Assembly (NCBI GenBank): GCA_022447885.1
Contig: JAKUTA010000101.1
Location: forward strand, 1 to 5,241
Direction: 5' to 3'
Length of the DNA: 5,241 bases
Origin: Candidatus Poseidoniales archaeon
GTDB taxonomy: Archaea; Thermoplasmatota; Poseidoniia; Poseidoniales; Thalassarchaeaceae
Positions 1 through 5,241 of the stretch are shown piece by piece. The notes beneath the pieces are model-generated. The model saw only the letters and a list, made by a program, of their open reading frames with translations, made no database searches and was not told the origin of the DNA. Position 1 is the stretch's first letter; each line of letters opens with the position of its first letter. A program made the position numbers and the translations under genes.

Positions 1-1497
1 GCGCACCTCCAAGCCGTGCGCCATGCTGTGGCGGTCTACCAGGCGCAACTGGAAGTTGCTCAACTGACCGTGGTCCAACTCGAACTGCAAAGTTGACCTG
101 AGGTCAGCGAAATGAGTGTCAGGATCGAGGTCGAGAGTTCTCCATGGCTGGCCGGCTCCCACGAGTGCACCTTGCTGAGGTTCTGGATCCAGAATCGCAT
201 CGGCCACTGGATGCCGGCTCGACATCAACCTCCCGCGCACGAGGTCCCGATGTGCAGGCAGGTCGCGGTAGCGCGGATAGCCGCCATGCAGTTCGTCCGC
301 CCCTTGGCCACACAGTCCCACCTTGACATCGCGTGCCATGTTCTCGAACAGCGGCTGGAAGAAGAGCACGGAGATGTCGAGGTCCTCGCCGTGCCAGGCG
401 AGTGAGGGGAGGCTCTTCCAGAACGAGTCCTCCTCGAGCGTGCTCGTGTGATGGCCGAGGTCGAGGGCGGCGACTACATCCTCGGCGGCGCGATAATCCG
501 GATGGTCCTCGCTCTCAGTGACCGTCCAGCATTCCGGAACCGGTTTTCCGGCAGCCTTCGCCGCCCGATGAGCCAAACCTGCGACCATGCTGGAGTCAAG
601 ACCACCGGAGAGGATGATGCCGAGCGGCACGTCGGACATCAGGCGGTCCTCGACCGATTCGCACAGGCTGTCGAGCAACCCAGCCGCATCGGTTCCAGGA
701 TTCCAGTTGGCTTCCGGCTTCACCTCATCACGCGAGTAGCGGGCCACCCCGGTGAGCACAGCCATCCCGGATTCGTCGAGCCGCCACGTCTCGACCGTGC
801 CCGGCCGAACCTGAGCCACCCCTGCGAACAGGGTCGTCTCATCGAGGGGGTACTCGTAGGCCAGTCGGGCCACCATGGCCGCCTCATCCATCATGGGCTT
901 GTATTCCGGATGGTGGCGGAACGCCTTCGCCTCCGAGGCGAACAGCAGGGTTCCCCCATCGGTCTGCGTGCGCAGCAGCGGTTTGACGCCCAGCGGGTCG
1001 CGACATAGGATCAGTTCGCGGTGGCGCGCATCCCACAGAGCGAATCCCCAGATTCCATCCAGCCGCTTCACCCACTCGACATGCCGGGCTGCCTCACCAC
1101 CTCCTTGCGCAGCTCCGCGAGCGCGGTTCACCCAACCGACGCGGACGCCCTTCGAGGCCGAACCAGGAGGGGTTGTCGGGGCTGGAATCGCTGCCGCGTG
1201 CGCCGCCAGTATGGTCTCGGCATCACCCTGCGTGCGCCAAGGATATGCTTCCCCTGCCGCCCGTAGTGGGACCTGGTTGTAGATCTCCCCGTTCTGCACC
1301 AGCCAGCAGCCATGTTCCGAGCCGATCGGCTGGTCCGATGATGCCAGGTCGACGATCGAGAGTCGCGAATGGCCGAGAGCACAGTCGTCGTCGGCCCACG
1401 TACGAATGCCATCAGGGCCGCGATGCTCCAGCGAAGCGACCATCCTGTGCACCAGGTCAGCATCCCCGCCCCCCAGCGAACCAGTGATGCCGCACAT
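1..1497 (-). CDS. asnB: Asparagine synthase (glutamine-hydrolysing), C-terminus cut off
   Basis: This cytosolic enzyme uses glutamine and ATP to amidate aspartate to asparagine, or an analogous acid in some relatives. 499 codons are visible and read through without a stop. The N-terminal class II glutamine amidotransferase domain (about 1-200) has the nucleophile Cys2 in MCGITG, HRGPDG at 25-30, NGEIYN at 69-74, LDGIWGFALWD from 146 and CRDPLGVKP at 165-173. The synthetase domain has the PP-loop SGGLDSS at 297-303, GQGADELHGG at 397-406 and SMAHGLEVR at the window edge. Roughly 100 or more C-terminal residues probably lie outside. The ATG is fixed because Cys must follow Met. No Shine-Dalgarno sequence precedes it. 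Between IL (96-97) and LDGIWG (146) the protein is about 30 residues longer than usual AsnB, with an Ala/Pro/Gly-rich stretch. Membership in the AsnB family is clear; the exact acceptor substrate is inferred. Confidence 0.95.
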   Translation of the reverse strand, partial: MCGITGSLGGGDADLVHRMVASLEHRGPDGIRTWADDDCALGHSRLSIVDLASSDQPIGSEHGCWLVQNGEIYNQVPLRAAGEAYPWRTQGDAETILAAHAAAIPAPTTPPGSASKGVRVGWVNRARGAAQGGGEAARHVEWVKRLDGIWGFALWDARHRELILCRDPLGVKPLLRTQTDGGTLLFASEAKAFRHHPEYKPMMDEAAMVARLAYEYPLDETTLFAGVAQVRPGTVETWRLDESGMAVLTGVARYSRDEVKPEANWNPGTDAAGLLDSLCESVEDRLMSDVPLGIILSGGLDSSMVAGLAHRAAKAAGKPVPECWTVTESEDHPDYRAAEDVVAALDLGHHTSTLEEDSFWKSLPSLAWHGEDLDISVLFFQPLFENMARDVKVGLCGQGADELHGGYPRYRDLPAHRDLVRGRLMSSRHPVADAILDPEPQQGALVGAGQPWRTLDLDPDTHFADLRSTLQFELDHGQLSNFQLRLVDRHSMAHGLEVR

Positions 1498-1520
1498 CGA
1501 ACCATTCGAGTGGGCGCTCG

Positions 1521-1528
1521 CTTTCAAA
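1521..1528 (-). promoter_or_regulatory. Possible TATA-like element for asnB
   Basis: The minus strand reads TTTGAAAG, centred about 27 bases before the asnB ATG in an otherwise GC-rich 60-base gap. In archaea a TATA box at about -26 would place the transcript start on the ATG, giving a leaderless message. That would fit the lack of a Shine-Dalgarno sequence. The match to a TATA consensus is poor, so this is tentative. Confidence 0.25.
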
Positions 1529-1557
1529 CCCTGCACGGGAAAGTGAGCGGCAGAGCA

Positions 1558-1668
1558 TCACCAGTAGACGACGCCGATGATCAGGGTGGCGATGAGCGCG
1601 ATGGAGTAGGCCAGCATGTAGAGGCTCTGCGGGGGGGCGTCGTCGTGGACATTCTCCTCCGTATCCAT
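1558..1668 (-). CDS. Small single-pass membrane protein, 36 residues, function unknown
   Basis: No family is recognised. The frame encodes an acidic N-terminus (MDTEENVHDDAPP, about 1-13) followed by one long hydrophobic helix (about 17-35, with LAYSIALIATLIIGVVYW to the stop). This gives the look of a C-terminally anchored or single-span membrane peptide. The ATG is chosen because AGGTGG, whose AGGTG matches the 16S tail complement, lies 8 bases upstream (1677-1682). The frame remains open upstream to a GTG at 1764, which would give 68 residues and overlap the lipid kinase gene by 13 bases. The added residues look nondescript, so the short form is preferred. It lies 83 bases after the lipid kinase stop and could be the fourth gene of that transcript. 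The charged head plus clean transmembrane helix argues for a real gene, but short frames in GC-rich DNA can mislead. Confidence 0.55.
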   Translation of the reverse strand: MDTEENVHDDAPPQSLYMLAYSIALIATLIIGVVYW

Positions 1669-1676
1669 CAGGTCGT

Positions 1677-1682
1677 CCACCT
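1677..1682 (-). promoter_or_regulatory. Shine-Dalgarno sequence of the small membrane protein
   Basis: The minus strand reads AGGTGG, with 8 bases between it and the ATG at 1668. This supports the short 36-residue form over the GTG start at 1764. Confidence 0.45.
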
Positions 1683-1690
1683 GAAAACGG

Positions 1691-1698
1691 ATTGTAAA
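1691..1698 (-). promoter_or_regulatory. TATA-like element upstream of the small membrane protein
   Basis: The minus strand reads TTTACAAT, within an AT-rich patch of the 83-base gap between the lipid kinase and the small gene. It is centred about 26 bases before the ATG at 1668, the spacing expected of an archaeal TATA box for a leaderless message. This competes with the Shine-Dalgarno reading, which needs a leader, so the gene may have its own promoter or be read from the operon. Tentative. Confidence 0.3.
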
Positions 1699-1751
1699 GG
1701 TATTGACTGCGCCAGCAGGAAGCACGGCAGCGCGCGGGATGGAGTGCAGAC

Positions 1752-2402
1752 TCAGACGATCCACGGGTGCAGCAGGAGCAGCAGGGTGAGCGGGACGAGC
1801 ACCATCATCCCGTTATCATCGATCCAGCGTAGGCGGGGCCACTCTGCGGCGACGGTCACCGGAGCCATCAGCAGAGCAAGCCAGATGGGGGTGCCGAGCC
1901 AGAATCCGCAGCCCACCCAGACCAGCGCGCATGCCACGACCCCAGCGACGGCGACCGTGCGCGGGGCGGCATCAGCGCGGCGCAACTCGCCCATCAACGG
2001 ATCGACGAAGGTGAGCGACCAGATGAGCGGGACTCCGTATGCCGCCCCTTTCAGGCCGCCTTCAGGTGCGATCAGCAGAACCAATCCCACACTGATCGCA
2101 CCCCAGGCGAGCGCGCTGATCTGATGCGCCTCGTATTCCCTCTGCCCCACGATGGTGATCCCGGTCTTGAGACGGACCGCCTCGGCTGTGATGAGGATGA
2201 GAACGACCGCGCTGGCGAACTGGGGCGGTGTGATCCCGAAAATATCAGAGATGTGTTCGCCATGCCAGTAGTAGATCAATGGCAGGATCGCCATAGCGAG
2301 GTGAACCGCCCTGCGGAACAGGTGACCCCCCATTCCACCAACGCTGTGCTTCACATGGTCGGGCTCGTAATCATCGGGTTTCAATACAAGGTCATTTATC
2401 AT
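1752..2402 (-). CDS. CTP-dependent lipid kinase family membrane protein (dolichol/phytol/diacylglycerol kinase type)
   Basis: The 216-residue polytopic membrane protein has about seven hydrophobic segments (roughly 32-46, 62-78, 94-112, 118-135, 149-168, 170-186 and 198-214). Motif positions match the family of yeast Sec59 and Dgk1 and plant VTE5. These are a basic-His motif before the first helix (R30, R31, H34), an Asp in a central helix-loop (FVDPLMGEL, D134) and the C-terminal E187...D195-D196-N197 followed by a hydrophobic helix. Family members transfer phosphate from CTP to a lipid alcohol. In an archaeon the likely substrate is dolichol or a geranylgeranyl-type alcohol for glycan-carrier or membrane-lipid salvage, but substrate is inferred only. 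The ATG immediately follows the meaB stop (TGAATG), and a G-rich tract precedes it, so the two genes are almost certainly translated from one message. CDP-archaeol synthase-like enzymes are a less likely alternative. Confidence 0.75.
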   Translation of the reverse strand: MINDLVLKPDDYEPDHVKHSVGGMGGHLFRRAVHLAMAILPLIYYWHGEHISDIFGITPPQFASAVVLILITAEAVRLKTGITIVGQREYEAHQISALAWGAISVGLVLLIAPEGGLKGAAYGVPLIWSLTFVDPLMGELRRADAAPRTVAVAGVVACALVWVGCGFWLGTPIWLALLMAPVTVAAEWPRLRWIDDNGMMVLVPLTLLLLLHPWIV

Positions 2403-3284
2403 TCAGCCCCCCCCTCTATAGAATGTTTCAACTATATCTGACACGCTCGTGTCACCAGACTCCAGCCGGTCGAGCAGTTCGTCGAGATCTTCTCTCGTGA
2501 GCAGGGCCGCTTCCCATTCAGACAACAGGCGCTCGCGCCAGCGAGCGCGCTGGGCGACGCGTGCTGGACCAAGTTGCCCGAGTGCGCTCACCAGTTCGGG
2601 AATGCCCGTGCCCTCGAGCGCTGATACGAGCAGCACCGGAGGAGCCTCGCCGGTCAGTTCGAGAGAACCACGGATCTCTTCGGCGAACCTGTCAGCGCCG
2701 TCCAGATCCGCCTTGTTCACCGCCACGATGTCCGCCAGCTCGAGCAGGCCGGCCTTCTCCGCCTGGATCGAATCGCCCCGCGCCGGACCCTCGACCAGCA
2801 GCACCCGGTCGGCCACGGCCACGATCCTGACCTCAGCCTGACCAGTGCCCACCGTCTCGACGACCACCCGGTCATATCCGCAGTCGAGCAGCGCCTCCGC
2901 CATCGCAGCGAGCCTGACCGGGAGACCTCCCGGCTGATTGCGCGTGGCGACCGAACGCACGTAGACCTCGTCGAGGTCGTCGGCGGCCTGCATGCGGATC
3001 CTGTCGCCGAGCAGGGCGCCACCGGTCACCGGTGACGAAGGATCGATCGCCAGCACCGCAACCCGCTCGCCTGCAGCCGCCCATTCGTGCAGCAGTCTGT
3101 CTACGAGGCAGCTCTTGCCGACTCCGGGTGATCCGGTCACACCGAGGATGCGGCCATCTTCCGCACGTGAACTGAACCCGAGTTGAACCCCGTTCGCCTC
3201 GCCGGTCTCGATCAAGGTGAGCAGGCGAGCCAATGACCTGCGGTCACCAGCCTTGGCGGCGGCGTGAGCAGTTTCAGCGTCCAT
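2403..3284 (-). CDS. meaB: MeaB/ArgK-type GTPase, methylmalonyl-CoA mutase chaperone
   Basis: This cytosolic P-loop G3E GTPase binds methylmalonyl-CoA mutase, gates delivery of adenosylcobalamin and protects or releases damaged cofactor. It is the homologue of human MMAA. The 293 residues carry Walker A GVTGSPGVGKS at 48-58, the switch segment DPSSPVTGGALLGDRIRM at 81-98, ETVGTGQAE at 143-151, GDSIQ at 170-174 and the guanine-specificity motif NKAD at 190-193. A helical C-terminal part (about 240-290) corresponds to the dimerisation region. Length is slightly under the roughly 310-340 usual for the family. The start at MDAETAHAA is chosen over an upstream ATG at 3308 because it overlaps the preceding stop as TGATG, a standard coupling arrangement. 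The loop RSVATRNQPGG (110-120) replaces the commoner TRGxxGG. The protein ends in three glycines encoded by an eight-base G run. Confidence 0.95.
   Translation of the reverse strand: MDAETAHAAAKAGDRRSLARLLTLIETGEANGVQLGFSSRAEDGRILGVTGSPGVGKSCLVDRLLHEWAAAGERVAVLAIDPSSPVTGGALLGDRIRMQAADDLDEVYVRSVATRNQPGGLPVRLAAMAEALLDCGYDRVVVETVGTGQAEVRIVAVADRVLLVEGPARGDSIQAEKAGLLELADIVAVNKADLDGADRFAEEIRGSLELTGEAPPVLLVSALEGTGIPELVSALGQLGPARVAQRARWRERLLSEWEAALLTREDLDELLDRLESGDTSVSDIVETFYRGGG
2407..2414 (-). promoter_or_regulatory. G8 run at the end of meaB, probable ribosome binding site of the lipid kinase gene
   Basis: The minus strand reads AGA, then eight G, then CTGAATG. It thus includes a GAGG core about 10 bases before the kinase ATG. 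The run encodes the terminal glycines of MeaB. A tract of this length can slip in replication or sequencing; a one-base change would alter only the last residues of MeaB and remove its overlap with the kinase start signal. Confidence 0.35.
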
Positions 3285-3805
3285 CAGACAGCCCCGGTCC
3301 CTTGCCAAGTCCAGTCTCCGCCTTCTCCAACCCCACTCGGCTCACCGGAGGCGCGTCGAGCGCTGACCTCAGAGACGAACGCGAGCATCTCCTCGATGGT
3401 GGTCCCTGGGCCGAAGATGGCGCGGATGCCCGCCTCGAGAAGTGGGGCGCGGTCCGCTTCGGGGATGATGCCACCGCCGAACACCACCACATCGACGAGT
3501 TCAGCCTCGACGAGCAGAGCGCAGACCCGCGGGAAGAGGAAGTCGTGTGCTCCCGAAAGGCTGGACAGCCCGAGCAGGTCAGCATCCTCGTCCATCACGG
3601 TGCGCACTATCTGCTCAGGTGTGCGCCGCAATCCGGTGTAGATGACCTCGTGTCCGCCATCGCGCAGCGCGCGGGCGACTATCTTGGCGCCGCGGTCGTG
3701 GCCATCGAGACCCGGCTTGGCGATCACGATGCGCAACGGGGTGCTCACGGCCGCATCGAGTCGCCTGACCCCCTTCAATTGAACGACGGCTTCCCCGTTC
3801 TCCAT
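3284..3805 (-). CDS. mcmA2: Methylmalonyl-CoA mutase, cobalamin-binding small subunit
   Basis: The protein is a stand-alone B12-binding domain that pairs with a separate large catalytic subunit to convert (R)-methylmalonyl-CoA to succinyl-CoA by adenosylcobalamin radical chemistry. The 173 residues contain RIVIAKPGLDGHDRGAKIVA from 25, with the DxHxxG motif at 34-39 and axial-ligand His36. They also contain the SxL-type nucleotide-loop motif LSSLSGAH at 80-87 and the FGGG turn at 109-112, which completes the Rossmann-like cobalamin fold. A non-conserved tail (about 150-173) extends beyond the usual 130-150 residue domain. The ATG at 3805 is preferred. The frame stays open upstream to 4117, but that extension lies antisense within pccB and shows no conserved features. 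The stop overlaps the meaB ATG by one base. The large subunit is not in the window. Related mutases (isobutyryl- or ethylmalonyl-CoA) share this domain, but meaB and pccB next to it favour methylmalonyl. Confidence 0.92.
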   Translation of the reverse strand: MENGEAVVQLKGVRRLDAAVSTPLRIVIAKPGLDGHDRGAKIVARALRDGGHEVIYTGLRRTPEQIVRTVMDEDADLLGLSSLSGAHDFLFPRVCALLVEAELVDVVVFGGGIIPEADRAPLLEAGIRAIFGPGTTIEEMLAFVSEVSARRASGEPSGVGEGGDWTWQGTGAV

Positions 3806-3813
3806 GCTGTTCA

Positions 3814-3832
3814 GCGTCACCGTAGGTGACGC
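3814..3832. promoter_or_regulatory. Perfect inverted repeat in divergent promoter, candidate operator
   Basis: The sequence is gcgtcacc-gta-ggtgacgc, two exact 8-base arms around 3 bases. It lies 9 bases before the mutase-subunit ATG and 42 bases before the pccB ATG, within the 69-base shared intergenic region. Dyad symmetry in this position is typical of a dimeric repressor or activator site. A short mRNA hairpin in the mutase-subunit leader is the alternative. No regulator gene is in the window. Confidence 0.5.
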
Positions 3833-3837
3833 CAAGA

Positions 3838-3845
3838 CAATAAAC
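3838..3845. promoter_or_regulatory. AT-rich core-promoter candidate shared by the divergent genes
   Basis: The plus strand reads CAATAAAC and the minus strand GTTTATTG, the most AT-rich octamer in the intergenic region. Read as an archaeal TATA box it predicts starts near 3868 on the plus strand and near 3815 on the minus strand. These would give leaders of about 7 to 10 bases for pccB and the mutase subunit. Neither gene has a convincing Shine-Dalgarno sequence, in agreement with very short leaders. The minus-strand TTTATTG is the better TATA match. Confidence 0.35.
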
Positions 3846-3874
3846 GGCACGCAGTTGTTCGAATCAACGATTGC

Positions 3875-5241
3875 ATGGAAGAGAGTGAGGACAGACTCAG
3901 TGACCTGCGCCGCCGCAAGTCCCAAGCTGCGGCGGGGGGCGGCTCGGCTCGGGTCGATGCGCAGCATGCAAAGGGCAAACTGACCGCTCGTGAACGTCTC
4001 GAAGTTATGCTCGATGAGGGCTCCTTCCAGGAGATCGACCCGCTCGTCGAGCACCGCTGCCGCGATTTCGGCATGGACCAGAACGTCATCCCGGGGGATG
4101 GCGTGGTCACGGGCCACGGGACGATCGACGGCCGGCCGGTCTACTGCTATTCACAGGACTTCACGGTCTACGGCGGTTCACTCGGTGAGATGCACGGCCT
4201 CAAGATCTGCAAGGTGCTCGACATGGCGCTCAAGACAGGGGCACCGGTGATCGGCCTGAACGACAGTGGTGGCGCGCGCATCCAGGAGGGGGTGGCGAGC
4301 CTGGGCAGTTATGCTGAGATATTCTTCCGCAACGTGCAGGCGAGTGGCATCATTCCACAGATCAGCGTCATCATGGGTCCGTGCGCAGGCGGTGCGGTCT
4401 ACTCACCGGCGATCACGGATTTCGTCATCATGGTCGACAAGACAGCGCACATGTTCATCACCGGCCCAGAGGTCATTCGCACTGTCACCAACGAGGAGGT
4501 CACGTTTGAGGAACTGGGAGGTGCGAGCACACACGCCAGCAAGTCCGGGGTGACCCACTTCACTGCGTCCGATGACGAAGATGCCCTCCTTCTGGTTCGC
4601 AGGTTGGTGGGGCACATGCCGCTGAACAACCTCGAGACGTCGCCGATCCGCCCATGTTCCGATCCTGTTGACCGCAGTTGCGACGCACTCAGCGACATCA
4701 TGCCGGAAGATGCTGACAAACCCTACGATGTGCTCGACGTCATCACGGAGATCGTCGACTCCGGCGAGTTCCTGGAGTCGCAGCGCGAGTTCGCCGCCAA
4801 CATCGTGACCGGCTTCGCTCGTATCGGGGGCCACTCGATCGGCGTCGTGGCCAACCAGCCACAGGTGCTCGCCGGCTGTCTGGACATCGACGCGAGCGTC
4901 AAGGCGGCGAGGTTCGTCCGCTTCTGCGACGCGTTCAACATACCGCTGCTCACCTTCGTGGACGTTCCCGGATTCCTGCCCGGTGCCAGCCAGGAATGGG
5001 GTGGCATCATCCGTCATGGTGCCAAACTCCTGTTCTCGTACTCGGAGGCGACCGTCCCGAAACTGACCGTCATCATGCGTAAGGCGTACGGCGGCGCATA
5101 CGACGTGATGTGCTCCAAGCACATCCGCGGCGACTACAACATCGCCGGGCCGACCGCCGAACTGGCGGTGATGGGGGCGGATGGGGCGGTGCAGATCATC
5201 CATCGTCGGCGCATCGAGGAGGCGGCCAATCCCAGCCAGGA
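3875..5241 (+). CDS. pccB: Propionyl-CoA carboxylase carboxyltransferase (beta) subunit, C-terminus cut off
   Basis: This is the biotin-dependent acyl-CoA carboxyltransferase that moves the carboxyl group from carboxybiotin to propionyl-CoA, making methylmalonyl-CoA. 455 complete codons of an expected 510-530 are visible without interruption. The N-terminal crotonase-like half has KLTARERLE near the start, DSGGARIQEG from 130 and the oxyanion-hole segment GPCAGGAVYSP at 168-178. The C-terminal half has DVPGFLPG from 363, QEWGGIIRHGAKLL just after it and RKAYGGAYDVM from 402. Asp410 in GGAYDVM appears to match the Asp reported to favour propionyl over acetyl substrates in Streptomyces PccB. 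The usual NxAWPTAE motif is instead NIAGPTAE, with Gly425 replacing Trp. The ATG at 3875 has no Shine-Dalgarno sequence. The biotin carboxylase and biotin carrier partners are not in the window. Divergence from the mutase and meaB genes supports a propionate role over acetyl-CoA carboxylase or a decarboxylase alpha subunit. Confidence 0.95.
   Translation, partial: MEESEDRLSDLRRRKSQAAAGGGSARVDAQHAKGKLTARERLEVMLDEGSFQEIDPLVEHRCRDFGMDQNVIPGDGVVTGHGTIDGRPVYCYSQDFTVYGGSLGEMHGLKICKVLDMALKTGAPVIGLNDSGGARIQEGVASLGSYAEIFFRNVQASGIIPQISVIMGPCAGGAVYSPAITDFVIMVDKTAHMFITGPEVIRTVTNEEVTFEELGGASTHASKSGVTHFTASDDEDALLLVRRLVGHMPLNNLETSPIRPCSDPVDRSCDALSDIMPEDADKPYDVLDVITEIVDSGEFLESQREFAANIVTGFARIGGHSIGVVANQPQVLAGCLDIDASVKAARFVRFCDAFNIPLLTFVDVPGFLPGASQEWGGIIRHGAKLLFSYSEATVPKLTVIMRKAYGGAYDVMCSKHIRGDYNIAGPTAELAVMGADGAVQIIHRRRIEEAANPSQ

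Noticed and set aside
448..1008. 186-codon open frame on the plus strand
   Set aside because: It is antisense to the asnB region that carries the PP-loop and RDPLGVKP motifs, and shows no conserved features.
1498..1557. Terminator or small RNA in the gap before asnB
   Set aside because: No stem followed by a T-run, no long dyad and no tRNA-like fold were seen in these 60 bases; only a weak AT-rich element was found.
1369..2124. 251-codon open frame on the plus strand
   Set aside because: It crosses antisense to asnB, the small gene and the lipid kinase, is rich in Ser/Arg/Thr/Ala with no domain, and the opposing frames are well supported.
3233..3829. 198-codon open frame on the plus strand
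   Set aside because: It is antisense to the cobalamin-binding subunit, which has the DxHxxG motif. No domain is visible in the plus-strand product.
3854..3868. Second dyad gttg...caac around TTCGAAT near the pccB start
   Set aside because: Only four base pairs match in each outer arm, with mismatches inside. It is too weak to separate from chance.
3806..4117. N-terminal extension of the cobalamin subunit into pccB
   Set aside because: The frame is open, but the added 104 residues show no mutase sequence and would be wholly or mostly antisense to the conserved pccB start. The 3805 start gives a normal B12 domain.
4403..5203. 266-codon open frame on the minus strand
   Set aside because: It lies fully antisense to pccB, whose plus-strand frame carries every family motif. 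The translation shows no recognisable domain, as expected of mirror frames in GC-rich DNA.

Overview
The window (about 60% G+C by eye) holds six genes in two divergent blocks. The contents suggest a moderately GC-rich archaeon, possibly a marine Thermoplasmatota-type lineage. The reasons are a stand-alone cobalamin-binding mutase subunit next to a MeaB/ArgK GTPase, a dolichol/phytol-kinase-family membrane protein, and translation signals that fit archaeal practice. Genes that probably begin a transcript have no Shine-Dalgarno (SD) sequence and an AT-rich element about 25-36 bases upstream, while genes inside the operon have SD-like tracts. An actinobacterium or other GC-rich bacterium is not excluded, since there is no rRNA or taxonomic marker here.

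Layout. Positions 1-1497 (minus) hold asnB, a glutamine-hydrolysing asparagine synthase with its C-terminus cut off by the window start. Positions 1558-1668 (minus) hold a probable 36-residue single-pass membrane protein. Positions 1752-2402 (minus) hold a CTP-dependent polyprenol/phytol/diacylglycerol-kinase-family membrane enzyme. Positions 2403-3284 (minus) hold meaB (argK), the GTPase chaperone of methylmalonyl-CoA mutase. Positions 3284-3805 (minus) hold the B12-binding small subunit of that mutase. A 69-base divergent intergenic region (3806-3874) carries a perfect 8+3+8 inverted repeat and an AT-rich element. From 3875 to the window end (plus) runs pccB, the carboxyltransferase subunit of propionyl-CoA carboxylase, cut off before its stop.

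How they work together. PccB carboxylates propionyl-CoA to methylmalonyl-CoA. The cobalamin subunit, with a large mutase subunit that is not in this window, isomerises (R)-methylmalonyl-CoA to succinyl-CoA. MeaB guards and loads the cobalamin cofactor. The divergent promoter therefore joins two consecutive parts of one propionate pathway, and the palindrome there is a natural candidate operator. The mutase subunit, meaB and lipid kinase are packed with junctions of TGATG and TGAATG, so they very likely share a transcript. No RNA genes, mobile elements, CRISPR arrays or convincing terminators were seen, and no gene-free stretch exceeds 83 bases.
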